A stretch of 64,000 nt of DNA from an uncultured Bacteroidales bacterium (GTDB lineage Bacteria; Bacteroidota; Bacteroidia; Bacteroidales; Bacteroidaceae): positions 83,416 through 147,415 of the forward strand of contig CADCGD010000001.1 in NCBI GenBank assembly GCA_902800925.1, read 5' to 3'. Below the pieces are notes generated by a model. It was not told the origin of the DNA. It saw nothing but the letters and a program-made list of their open reading frames with translations, and searched no databases. Below are positions 34,344 through 43,146 of the stretch, piece after piece. Numbering within the stretch: the first letter of the stretch is position 1; every line of letters begins with the position of its first letter. A program made the position numbers and the translations under genes.

Positions 34344-35126
34344 TTACTTAATCACAAACTTTTTGCCGTTCTGGATGAGGATGCCCTTGGCATTCTTGTT
34401 GACACGTTGGCCGGCGAGGTTATAAATGTCACCTCTTCCTTCTTCCTTCTGACTCTTAACCTCTACAATGCCTGTGGGGTCAGTACCTTGGAATGACTCG
34501 ATGAAGTCGGGTAGGTAGTAACCCAGGTGTGGTGGCTGGTTATAGGCTACATTCTGCCAACAGATGCCCATACGATATACATGGTCGTGCATCAGTGTGG
34601 GAACGCGGTAGTTGGTGGTGGTCAGCGTGGTGTAGATGAGGAGGCCGTCATCCGTTGTGTTGCGCAGGATGAGTTCTTCGCGCCAGTCACCGAAAATGTC
34701 AGCCGACAGACAGGGTGTAGCCTTTGTCGAGTTGCACGACTGGCCCGTAATCGTTGTAGAGCCGGCCATGAGCGTGGTTGCGGAAGCATTCGGCTTATAT
34801 TTCGAGATGGTGTTACCGTCGAGCATTTCGTCTTGTGCATCGCCGTCCCAGTAGATGCGGAAGTTCATGGGAGGTTTCTTTGCGCCGACCTCTGCCTTAG
34901 TGATAGCGTTGAAAGGATTTTGGATTCTTGCGCTGCTGTCAAAACCACCATAGGCCGACCAGAATTCATAACCGCGGGTGCTGGCTACAATATCAGCGGC
35001 GCATCCTCGACCATTGTCTTGTCCAGACTGTCCACCCTTCCAGATGATTTCGCCTGTGGCTGCATCGTGCAGATCCCAAGCATAGGTGCCTTTTTCCTCA
35101 TGTACATCGAATAGTTCCGTTGTCAT
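34344..35126 (-). CDS. N-terminally truncated PL11-like lyase with sorting tail
   Basis: From an ATG at 35126 the 260-residue product matches only the last third of PL11 lyases: DAATGEIIWKGG aligns with NAKTGEIIFQLP of the full-length enzyme at 23103, followed by GRGCAADI, FRIYWDGDAQDEMLDG, SADIFGDWREELILR and VAYNQPPHLGYYLP. The signal peptide, Ig domain and about 350 propeller residues are absent, so lyase activity is unlikely. It ends in IYNLAGQRV...NGKKFVIK, a Prevotella-type C-terminal tail. A promoter and leader motif sit directly in front of this start, suggesting a deletion that joined a normal 5' region to the middle of the gene. It is probably a pseudogene. Confidence 0.75.
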   Translation of the reverse strand: MTTELFDVHEEKGTYAWDLHDAATGEIIWKGGQSGQDNGRGCAADIVASTRGYEFWSAYGGFDSSARIQNPFNAITKAEVGAKKPPMNFRIYWDGDAQDEMLDGNTISKYKPNASATTLMAGSTTITGQSCNSTKATPCLSADIFGDWREELILRNTTDDGLLIYTTLTTTNYRVPTLMHDHVYRMGICWQNVAYNQPPHLGYYLPDFIESFQGTDPTGIVEVKSQKEEGRGDIYNLAGQRVNKNAKGILIQNGKKFVIK

Positions 35127-35139
35127 AGTAGCAATGTCT

Positions 35140-35167
35140 GTTGGTTTGTTTTCTTGCTGCAAAAGTA
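35140..35167 (-). promoter_or_regulatory. Promoter box and leader motif of the truncated PL11 gene
   Basis: Minus strand TACTTTTG (35167-35160) is followed by AAACAAACCAAC (35151-35140), a variant of the rhamnose/pectin leader motif. The -33 element is weak. Confidence 0.55.
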
Positions 35168-35215
35168 ATAAAAAAAAGTGAAAATGAACTATTTTGCATA
35201 AATTAGGATTAATTT

Positions 35216-35272
35216 TTGCGCTCTTGTCAATCAAAATTAGTACTTTTGTCAGCAATAACAAAACAAACTACT
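35216..35272 (+). promoter_or_regulatory. Promoter and leader motif of the rhamnose operon
   Basis: TACTTTTG at 35241-35248 has a TTG at 35216-35218 (spacer 22, slightly long). AAACAAACTACT at 35261-35272 is identical to the PL11 leader motif and at the same offset from the -7 box. Confidence 0.65.
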
Positions 35273-35281
35273 TATAAAGCA

Positions 35282-36769
35282 ATGGAAAATAAGAAGTACT
35301 TCTTTGCCGTTGACCTGGGTGCCACGAGTGGTCGCACCATCATCGGCAGTATCGTTAACGGACGTTTGGAACAAGAGGAGATTACCCGTTTTCCCAACAA
35401 TCTGATAGAGACAGGTGGCCATTTCTACTGGGACATCTATGCCTTGTATTTCGAGATGATACGTGGTCTGAAGGAAGTGGCCAACCGCGGTCTGGATATT
35501 ACAGCAATAGGTATCGACACATGGGGTGTGGACTTTGTGTTTATCGGTAAAGACGGAGCTATTCTGCGTAATCCCATGGCTTACCGCGATCCGCATACCT
35601 TTGCTGCCATTGAACAATATTTGGATAAGGTGTTGGACCGTAAAACGGTCTATAACATTACGGGTATTCAGTTTATGAACTTTAACTCGTTGTTCCAATT
35701 CTATGCTATGCAACAGGCCGGTAATGTGGCTATGCAGCAAGCAGAGAAAGTACTCTTCGTACCTGATGCTCTCAGTTGGATGCTGACGGGTGAGGCTGTT
35801 TGTGAATATACCATCGCTTCTACTTCCCAGATGCTTGATCCACGGACGGGTGACCTCTCAGAGAAACTCATCGAGAGCGTCGGTATGAAGCGTAGTCAGT
35901 TCGGACGGATGGTACAGCCCGGTACACAGATTGGTGTGCTGACGGAAGAGGTGCAGAAGATAACCGGTTTGGGAGCCGTACCCGTGATTGCTGTTGCTGG
36001 TCACGATACGGGTGCTGCTGTTGCTGCTGTTCCTGCAAAGGACGAGCAGTTTGCCTACCTGTCCAGTGGTACGTGGAGCCTGATGGGTATAGAGACCAAA
36101 GAGGCAATCATCAACAATCGTTCCTATGAGCTCAACTTCACCAACGAGGGTGGTGTCGAGGGTACTACCCGTTTCCTGAAGAATATCTGTGGCATGTGGC
36201 TCTATGAGCGCTGTCGCAAGGAATGGCCTGAGGAGGTGCGCAAGCTGAGCCATCCTGAACTACAGGGCTCTGCCATGCAGGTGGAGGCTTTCCGCTCGCT
36301 CATTAATCCTGACGATGCGATGTTTGCCAATCCATCAAGCATGATAGAGGCTATCCAGCAGTACTGTCGTCAGAGTGGTCAACCTGTTCCGGAGACACCG
36401 GCAGAGATTTGCCGTTGCATCTTCGACTCGCTGGCCCTGCGCTACCGTCAAGTGTTCGAGTGGCTGAAAGAGTTCGCAGGTTTCGACCTTAACGTGCTGC
36501 ATGTCATTGGTGGCGGCTCGCTGAACAAGTATCTTACGCAGTTTACGGCTGATTCTCTCGGCGTCGAGGTACTTGCCGGTCCTCAGGAGTGCACTGCTAT
36601 CGGTAATATCATGATCCAGGCAAAGGCCATGGGACAGGTCGATGATATCTGGCAGATGCGCAAGATTATTGCCAACAGTGTCGATATGGTAGCCTATCAT
36701 CCGACAGCTGACCGTCGTGCTTGGGATGAGGCTTACGAGCGTTTCCTTACTATTACGCACCAAGCATAA
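35282..36769 (+). CDS. rhaB: Rhamnulokinase
   Basis: The start at 35282 (MENKKYFFAVDLGATSGRTI) is the normal FGGY kinase N-terminus; the frame from 35216 would start in the promoter. The 495-residue protein has the phosphate-1 loop DLGATSGR, the metal-binding segment GIDTWGVDFVF, the adenosine site AGHDTGAAVAAVP followed by AYLSSGTWSLMG, and IGGGSLNKYLTQFTAD with EVLAGPQECTAIGN near the end. It phosphorylates L-rhamnulose to L-rhamnulose 1-phosphate. It opens the rhamnose operon, and the shared leader motif suggests co-regulation with the RG-I hydrolase operons. Bacteroides literature calls the same enzyme RhaK. Confidence 0.94.
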   Translation: MENKKYFFAVDLGATSGRTIIGSIVNGRLEQEEITRFPNNLIETGGHFYWDIYALYFEMIRGLKEVANRGLDITAIGIDTWGVDFVFIGKDGAILRNPMAYRDPHTFAAIEQYLDKVLDRKTVYNITGIQFMNFNSLFQFYAMQQAGNVAMQQAEKVLFVPDALSWMLTGEAVCEYTIASTSQMLDPRTGDLSEKLIESVGMKRSQFGRMVQPGTQIGVLTEEVQKITGLGAVPVIAVAGHDTGAAVAAVPAKDEQFAYLSSGTWSLMGIETKEAIINNRSYELNFTNEGGVEGTTRFLKNICGMWLYERCRKEWPEEVRKLSHPELQGSAMQVEAFRSLINPDDAMFANPSSMIEAIQQYCRQSGQPVPETPAEICRCIFDSLALRYRQVFEWLKEFAGFDLNVLHVIGGGSLNKYLTQFTADSLGVEVLAGPQECTAIGNIMIQAKAMGQVDDIWQMRKIIANSVDMVAYHPTADRRAWDEAYERFLTITHQA

Positions 36770-36779
36770 CCACAACCTC

Positions 36780-39700
36780 ATGATGACTAAGACAAATATC
36801 TTCCGCCTGCTGCTACTCTCCGTACTGTGCATTCACTGTGTGGATACGGCAGCACAGACCACATTGGTCAGCGAAGATTTCTCTGGTACGACAAACATCT
36901 TTGGTGTGGAGGCTACAGAGCCTGCTGCAGGAAAGGTTGCTATATTCAACAGTGATTTGACAGGTTTCGGACGTGTGCTGAACATCTGTAACACGTCGGC
37001 CACATGTACCATCACCGGACGTGACGGTAACGCGGCAAAGGCCGTCAGCAAGGGGGCCGTTACTGTTGAGTGGGATGCTTTTCATGGCTACTGGAGCAAG
37101 AATCAGGGAGCTACTGTCACCGTGAAGAACAGCGACGGGAAAGCATTGGCCTCCTACACCTATGATGCCAAGTTAGGACAAATTACTGCAGCAACTATCG
37201 CTGGTAATACCCCTGATGGATTCAATGCCTTTTCTATGAGCAGTGGTGCCAATGGCTTCAGTGGCAATGGCAAACCATATACCGCTACGTCAGGCCGTCA
37301 CCCGCACATCTCCATGACGCTTACCGCTCAGGGACGCCTGTTGATGTCGTTTACGGTACAGGGTAAGACCACTACTCTACAAGGCAGCATAGGCACTTTA
37401 AAGAACAATATTGCCTATGTGCAGTTTACCAGCAACATTGACAATACTGACCGCTGCTATGCCATTGACAACTTCACTGTCAGCGTTAGCGACCTCTCCG
37501 ACACAGTGACAGACGGAAACACCATCCTCAATGCAGCTATTACTGGTGCAGAAAGTATGACGTTCGGTTCCAGCACGTCGGCAGCATTCAAGAATCCTTA
37601 CGCTCTCTACATCATAGGCAACGATGGCAGCACCATCAATGCCCAGACTGCTTCTAAGAAGGGCGTTAACTTCAATGTGGTGTGGGATATTGAGGGATTC
37701 AAAACCGCCAATGATACCGAGGGTCAGTATTGTGATTCGTATGGTAGTTTCCCCGCTACCGCTACGGGCAGCACATCGACTACCTTCAACCTCTGTGATG
37801 TGCCCATGAACTTCTATGGTTGCATGACGGCTACCATCACCTATGGTGACCAGACGGTGAAAGCCCGCAAATACGTCACTGCATTGGGTAACAAAAAGAT
37901 GACTAACGAACAGGTGTTGCCGTTGGCAGGCTATCCTGTGGATTTTATGGACTATCCCGCTGCACTTGACGGCTATAGCCTCATTGCTTCTTCTGACGGC
38001 AGTGGTCATGACCCTATCACTGGCGGTTGGACGGTGGTGGGAACCGATACTCCCGATGCACGACTGGTGATCGATAATGACAAACGCTATATACGTCTGA
38101 CGGCCAACACATCAGGTAAGAGTCACACACTTGCTCATACAATGGGCAATATTAAGGGACAGGTTATTGTCGATGTGTTGGTGCGCTATAATAATCCTGG
38201 AGCCTTAATCGCAGTGGGTGGTGCTACGATGGATGCCACCGGCATCACTCCCGGCCAGTGGCAGCGCATCGTGTTTTCGGCCGATAATGGTAGTCAACGC
38301 TGCTTCGCCCGTATATACGACAGTAATGGTAACCTCACTACAGAGACTGCCATCCAGACAGCACCGCAAGCTGGCAGCAGCAATTGTGTCAATATCGGCT
38401 TTAATGATAATGCTACGGGCTCTGTAGATATCGCTTCTTGTAAGGCTTACACTCCGACCATCAATACAGAGACCTATCAGTTGACGACTGACAAAGCAAT
38501 GCTCTCCATCCCTGCTAACGATAAAGCCCGTCTTGCAGTGACAGCCACTGATACTGATGGCTATCCAGTTACCGATAAGGCCACATGGACTATTCTGGAG
38601 GAAGATATGTGTCAATCGCTGATCATCACTCCCGATGCCGATGACAGTCATCAAGCAACGCTGAGCCTTAGCTCTTCGGCTACGGCGGGTACTGCTACCA
38701 TTCAGGTCACCATTGGTGGCGTTTCAACCATCACACAAGTCACAGTGCTAGGTGATGGCGAGAGCATTAAGTTCACACAGTATACCCAGAACATCATCAT
38801 TCCCTTCGACGATGCACATCCTATGGAGGTGACATTCGCTGCACAGGTGGTTGATGGTCAAGGTGCTACAGTCGACCGTAAGGTCGCCTTAGCTGCTTAT
38901 ACTGCCGATGGTACCATACCTTTCACCAACAGCGAGAGCATCGCTTTTGATGCTGCAACAGGCATCCTCAGCATTGCGTCCTCTGCGCAACCTACATCAC
39001 TCATCATCCGTGGAACCTGCAAGGATAGCGATGGTAAAGACTTAAAGAAAGACATCACGGTGAACATGCGCCCCACATCGTTTGTCTTTGATACGCCTGT
39101 GACAAAATACAATATTGATATCTGTCCGGGAGCCTTCTATACGGTAGAGATTACCTATCAAGGTGTGCTCACTACCGGCTATATCAATAGTGATCTCTTA
39201 GGCTATGAGTTGGGTACCAACACGACGATGAAGACCGTCAGCTATACTGTGCCTGGTACAACAGACAAGATAGATCTTCAGGTGGCAACAGGTGAGAATG
39301 TCAGCGCGGCAGGTATCAGTGCCATCACAGTTACCAAGCAGGCACCGCGTAAAAAGCGTGCTAAGCGTGTTGTTCATCATATCGGTGACTCTACGTCAGC
39401 TAATAATGGGTCGTGGGCTTACCGCCTCAGTGGAATGTCGTCAACCTTCCCTGAACTGTTTGCGCTCTGCGACTTCAAAAACAACGGAGCCGGTGGACGT
39501 AACCTCTCCACCTATTATATGCAAGGTAAACTCTATGGCGTACTGCTCGACATCTATCCAGATGATATCGTGATGTTTGGTAACAATGGCACTAACGGTA
39601 TGGGCAACAGCTACGAGGCAGATATGAATTACTATCTCAATGCTGCAGAGGCACTGGGAGCTAAGATTATTATCAATAGCTATACACCCCATGGAGCAGT

Positions 39701-40187
39701 ATCTAGCTATGCTAGTGGTTACAATGCCACAACCCACACCTTTGACAGTTATCGTAAGGATAGCTACGAGACCATTGTGCGCAAAGTGGCTGCACAGCGC
39801 GAGAAGAACGACGACAACTATCTCGGTTTTGTGGAGATTGGCAAGAATGCTGATGCTGCTTTCAACGCCTATGTGGCTGACTACAGCAAGAACGGCTATG
39901 CCAGTGCTGATGCTGCTGCACAGGCTATCATTAGCTGTTTTGCCGACCATAACCATTATAATCAAGGCACATTGGCTGGTGACCTAATGCTGAAAGGTTA
40001 TGGAAGCATTGAAGGTATCGTCAAACAGCTGACTAGACTACTCAGCAACAACACGACGGCAGTGACCAATGTCAGAGCTGTTGGTGATGGTAATAATATT
40101 GTATACACCCTTCATGGTCAGCGTCTGTCAGCAGCTACCTCGCCAGGTCTGTATATCATCAATGGACGCAAGGTTGTCGTGAAATAA
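36780..40187 (+). CDS. Large secreted SGNH-hydrolase (rhamnogalacturonan acetylesterase-like) with beta domains
   Basis: The start at 36780 (ATGs at 36780 and 36783) gives a signal peptide ending DTAAQ and 1135 residues. Residues about 25-220 look like a concanavalin-type jelly roll, followed by Ig-like and second jelly-roll domains up to about 860. The C-terminal catalytic domain has HHIGDSTSANNG (Ser near 870), GAGGRNLSTYYM, FGNNGTNGMG and ADHNHYNQ with the Asp-His pair, as in CE12/SGNH esterases. It ends in LHGQRL...GLYIINGRKVVVK, a sorting-type tail. It may bind pectin and deacetylate it outside the cell. Sitting between rhaB and the isomerase gene, it ties an extracellular step to the rhamnose operon. 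Confidence 0.75.
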   Translation: MMTKTNIFRLLLLSVLCIHCVDTAAQTTLVSEDFSGTTNIFGVEATEPAAGKVAIFNSDLTGFGRVLNICNTSATCTITGRDGNAAKAVSKGAVTVEWDAFHGYWSKNQGATVTVKNSDGKALASYTYDAKLGQITAATIAGNTPDGFNAFSMSSGANGFSGNGKPYTATSGRHPHISMTLTAQGRLLMSFTVQGKTTTLQGSIGTLKNNIAYVQFTSNIDNTDRCYAIDNFTVSVSDLSDTVTDGNTILNAAITGAESMTFGSSTSAAFKNPYALYIIGNDGSTINAQTASKKGVNFNVVWDIEGFKTANDTEGQYCDSYGSFPATATGSTSTTFNLCDVPMNFYGCMTATITYGDQTVKARKYVTALGNKKMTNEQVLPLAGYPVDFMDYPAALDGYSLIASSDGSGHDPITGGWTVVGTDTPDARLVIDNDKRYIRLTANTSGKSHTLAHTMGNIKGQVIVDVLVRYNNPGALIAVGGATMDATGITPGQWQRIVFSADNGSQRCFARIYDSNGNLTTETAIQTAPQAGSSNCVNIGFNDNATGSVDIASCKAYTPTINTETYQLTTDKAMLSIPANDKARLAVTATDTDGYPVTDKATWTILEEDMCQSLIITPDADDSHQATLSLSSSATAGTATIQVTIGGVSTITQVTVLGDGESIKFTQYTQNIIIPFDDAHPMEVTFAAQVVDGQGATVDRKVALAAYTADGTIPFTNSESIAFDAATGILSIASSAQPTSLIIRGTCKDSDGKDLKKDITVNMRPTSFVFDTPVTKYNIDICPGAFYTVEITYQGVLTTGYINSDLLGYELGTNTTMKTVSYTVPGTTDKIDLQVATGENVSAAGISAITVTKQAPRKKRAKRVVHHIGDSTSANNGSWAYRLSGMSSTFPELFALCDFKNNGAGGRNLSTYYMQGKLYGVLLDIYPDDIVMFGNNGTNGMGNSYEADMNYYLNAAEALGAKIIINSYTPHGAVSSYASGYNATTHTFDSYRKDSYETIVRKVAAQREKNDDNYLGFVEIGKNADAAFNAYVADYSKNGYASADAAAQAIISCFADHNHYNQGTLAGDLMLKGYGSIEGIVKQLTRLLSNNTTAVTNVRAVGDGNNIVYTLHGQRLSAATSPGLYIINGRKVVVK

Positions 40188-40240
40188 CAAGAGACAAATT
40201 TTAATAAGATAATTAACAATCACTTAAAAACAGTAACACT

Positions 40241-41671
40241 ATGGCTAAACCATTAGTAGAAACCAAAGCAAAGGTAGGTGTATTCTCCATTGCCCTTCAG
40301 GCATACCTGCCACAGTTCCCACAACTCGTACCTAACTTCGAGGCTCAGTATGAGGCGTTCAAGAAGACATTGCCCGACACCATTGAGATTATTGATGGTG
40401 GTATGGTGACCACCAAGGAGCAGTCGATGGCTGCCGGTGACAAATTCCGTGCAGCTGATGTCGATCTTGTCATCCTCCAGATGCTGACCTATTGTACCTC
40501 TTATAATATGTTGCCCGCCGTTCGCGACCTCGACGTTCCCGTCGTTATCGTAAACCTGCAGAAGAAGCTGGCTCCTGACTATGCGAAGACTGATATCCCC
40601 ACATGGTTGGGCGACCTCTACGCTTGTGGTGCCATTGGTGAGATGGTGGCTGACCTGAATCGTGCTGGCAAACGTTCGGCTGTGATTACGGGTGTTGTAG
40701 AGGGTGGAGACCCTGGCGTACAGGCAGAGATTGAGGACTGGTGCCGTGCTGCCCAGGTGCGTCGTCGCTTCCGCGATACTAATATTGCTCAGATTGGTCG
40801 TCCCTATCCTGGCATGATGGACCTCTACATTGACGAGACCAACCTCTACCATCGTATGTTTGTCTATACCAAGCAGTTTGACTGGGAGCAGATGTGGGCT
40901 ATTGCCGACAATATCACTGACGAGGCTGCTATCAAGGCTAAGGCTCAGGATATCCTCGATACCTTCGATATCGAGGGCGGTGGAACCATTGAGAAGGTTT
41001 GGGACATGGCAAAGTATGTCGTTGCCTTCGAACAGTGGGTGAAGGACGAGAAACTGGGTATGATTGCCTCTCACTATGCAGGCTTCGCACAAGGTGTTGC
41101 TGGTAAGCTTGATTCGATGCTGATTCCTGCCTTCTCGATGCTCATCAAGCAGCATACTGCTTGTGCTGTGGAAGGTGATATGAAGGTGGCTATGGCTATG
41201 TCTATCCTGAAGACCATTTCAGGCACAGGCACATTGGCTGAGATGTATTCTATCGACTTCCCCAAGGATATCTGCATCATCGGACACTCTGGCTCTGGCG
41301 ACTTCGACATCTCGCAGGCCAAGAAACCGACGATGAAGATTGTACCTGTCTTCCATGGCAAGACCGGTGGTGGCTACCTCACGCAGTTCTATCCTCCTGT
41401 AGGCCCTGTCACCTATTTGGCTATCACGCAGGATAAGAACGGTGTCTTCAAGTTCGTTGCTGCCGAGGGTGTCAACGAGGAAGGCGAGATCTTTACCTTT
41501 GGTGATACCAATATGCGTACGAAGTTCTCAATGAGCTGTCGCGAGTTTGTCAACAAGTGGAGCGAGGCTGGTCCTACCCACCACATGGCTGCTGCTGTTG
41601 GTCACCATATCGACACTATCCTGAAGGTGGCCAAAATCTTCAACATTGAGTGTGACGTAGTTTGCCGTTAA
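40241..41671 (+). CDS. FucI/AraA-fold sugar isomerase, probable L-rhamnose isomerase analogue
   Basis: This 476-residue protein is not related to classical RhaA; it has the L-fucose/L-arabinose isomerase fold. The four Mn-binding positions expected from E. coli AraA (E306, E333, H350, H450) are visible at nearly the same residues: Glu311 in AVEGDMK, Glu334 in LAEMYSID, His349 in IGHSGSG, and His447/His448 in PTHHMA. It lies between the rhamnulokinase and permease genes, exactly where an L-rhamnose isomerase is needed, and no RhaA is present in the window. I infer it converts L-rhamnose to L-rhamnulose. L-fucose or another sugar remains possible. Confidence 0.75.
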   Translation: MAKPLVETKAKVGVFSIALQAYLPQFPQLVPNFEAQYEAFKKTLPDTIEIIDGGMVTTKEQSMAAGDKFRAADVDLVILQMLTYCTSYNMLPAVRDLDVPVVIVNLQKKLAPDYAKTDIPTWLGDLYACGAIGEMVADLNRAGKRSAVITGVVEGGDPGVQAEIEDWCRAAQVRRRFRDTNIAQIGRPYPGMMDLYIDETNLYHRMFVYTKQFDWEQMWAIADNITDEAAIKAKAQDILDTFDIEGGGTIEKVWDMAKYVVAFEQWVKDEKLGMIASHYAGFAQGVAGKLDSMLIPAFSMLIKQHTACAVEGDMKVAMAMSILKTISGTGTLAEMYSIDFPKDICIIGHSGSGDFDISQAKKPTMKIVPVFHGKTGGGYLTQFYPPVGPVTYLAITQDKNGVFKFVAAEGVNEEGEIFTFGDTNMRTKFSMSCREFVNKWSEAGPTHHMAAAVGHHIDTILKVAKIFNIECDVVCR

Positions 41672-41679
41672 GGCTTTTC

Positions 41680-41714
41680 GTAATAACGGTATAACGTAAT
41701 AACGATATAACGAA
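41680..41714. repeat. Tandem CGTAATAACG-type repeat between isomerase and permease genes
   Basis: A 16-nt unit (CGTAATAACGGTATAA, then CGTAATAACGATATAA) fills most of the 43-nt spacer. CGTAATAACG also occurs in the coaE-DUF5606 spacer on the minus strand. Confidence 0.75.
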
Positions 41715-43052
41715 ATGGCAAATTCTGGTTCTTTGAAGAGTACCATTGCGGTGTCTCTTACCAATTATCTTGATGCTGGCGCTATTGTCGCTGGTGCATC
41801 TGGTTTGACGCTATGGCAGAACTACCTTGGCTTAACTGAGGTACACTTGGGCTGGCTGAACTTTATCTCGGCCAACTGTCTGGGTGCGGCCATCGGTGCC
41901 ATCATCGGTGGTTTCCTGGCTGATAAGTATGGACGTAAGTTTATCTTTACCTACAATCTGCTGGTATATATGACAGGTGTGCTGCTCGTGATGCTGAGCA
42001 CCAATTTCCCGATGCTGTTGGCTGGATTCCTCGTAACAGGAATCTCTGTCGGCGTGGGTGTTCCCGCCTCATGGACCTATATCTCTGAGTCATCAGAGGT
42101 GAATAACCGTGGACGAAATATCTGTATATCGCAGATGTCGTGGGGCTTCGGACCGATGTGTATCCTCTTGTTTGGTATGCTCTTTGCCCCTGGCGGCTAT
42201 CTTTTCGGATGGGTAGAGTCTGTAGCACATATGTTTGGCGGTGCCGACATGTCGCAGGAGGCTGTCAATGCCTTCTCGTCGCGCATTGTTTTCTTCACCC
42301 TGTTCATTGTGGCTTTCATTGCCTGGAACCTACAGCGTCAGTTGCAAGAGAGTGCAGAGTTCACTGCCCAGAAGGCTTCGGGACAGAAGCAGCCTGGTAT
42401 GCTTGATAACATCAAACTGCTGTTTACGAACAAGATTGCCGTACGCACCGTTGTTTTCCTCGCCACGATTTATCTGACGTGGAACCTTGTAGCCTCTGTG
42501 ATGGGATTCTTCCAGCCTCATATCTATGAGACGGCAGGTGGTGTCAGCAACGAACAGGCTAACTGGATGAACTGTATCCAGTGGTTCATCATCGTCGCTG
42601 TGACGTTCGTTGTTTCGAAGCTTATCGACAAGACTTCTCACAAGGCTATCTACACCTTCGGCTTGCTTGTAGCTATTGCAGCTTGGCTGGTCATTGTCAC
42701 CATCGGTGTGAATGGTATGGTGGGACTTTGGCTCTTTGCCATCTTGTGGGGCGTTCAGGGCGGTTCGTCTCCACAGATATTCTATGCGCTGTGGGGTTCA
42801 GAGCTGTTTCCGGCTAAGTTCCGTGCCGGCGCTCAGGGCTTGATGTTCTTCATCGTACGTGGCCTGTCAGCCGTCTGGGGACTTGTCTTTACCTATATCT
42901 ACGGTGAGAACGGTGAGGGTTTCACCATCGCTGCCTTCTGCATGATAGCCCTGTTGGCCATCTCACTTATCGTTGGCTTCCTCGGTGTTCCCAACACCCG
43001 TGGTCGTGCCCTGGATGCTATCACGAAAGAACGCTATGGTGATAACTATTAA
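41715..43052 (+). CDS. MFS sugar permease, probable L-rhamnose transporter
   Basis: This 445-residue inner-membrane protein has about 12 hydrophobic helices and the sugar-porter signatures GGFLADKYGRK after helix 2, SVGVGVPASWTYISE near helix 4, and a second-half equivalent FPAKFRAGAQGLMFF. Being between the isomerase and the RhaD genes, it most likely imports L-rhamnose by proton symport, in the role of RhaP of Bacteroides. The spacer before it consists of tandem repeats. Another sugar released from pectin cannot be excluded. Confidence 0.85.
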   Translation: MANSGSLKSTIAVSLTNYLDAGAIVAGASGLTLWQNYLGLTEVHLGWLNFISANCLGAAIGAIIGGFLADKYGRKFIFTYNLLVYMTGVLLVMLSTNFPMLLAGFLVTGISVGVGVPASWTYISESSEVNNRGRNICISQMSWGFGPMCILLFGMLFAPGGYLFGWVESVAHMFGGADMSQEAVNAFSSRIVFFTLFIVAFIAWNLQRQLQESAEFTAQKASGQKQPGMLDNIKLLFTNKIAVRTVVFLATIYLTWNLVASVMGFFQPHIYETAGGVSNEQANWMNCIQWFIIVAVTFVVSKLIDKTSHKAIYTFGLLVAIAAWLVIVTIGVNGMVGLWLFAILWGVQGGSSPQIFYALWGSELFPAKFRAGAQGLMFFIVRGLSAVWGLVFTYIYGENGEGFTIAAFCMIALLAISLIVGFLGVPNTRGRALDAITKERYGDNY

Positions 43053-43068
43053 TAATTAATTTAGCAAC

Positions 43069-43127
43069 GGACTACAGGACTAACATGACTATCTATCACA
43101 AGAAAAAGTCCTTAAGTCCTGTAGTCC
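43069..43127. repeat. Inverted and tandem repeat between permease gene and rhaD
   Basis: GGACTACAGGACT (43069-43081) pairs with its complement at 43115-43127 around a 33-nt loop. The right arm is itself part of tandem AGTCCTT-like 8-mers (43106-43129). Confidence 0.75.
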
Positions 43128-43146
43128 TTGCAAAAAACAATACGAT

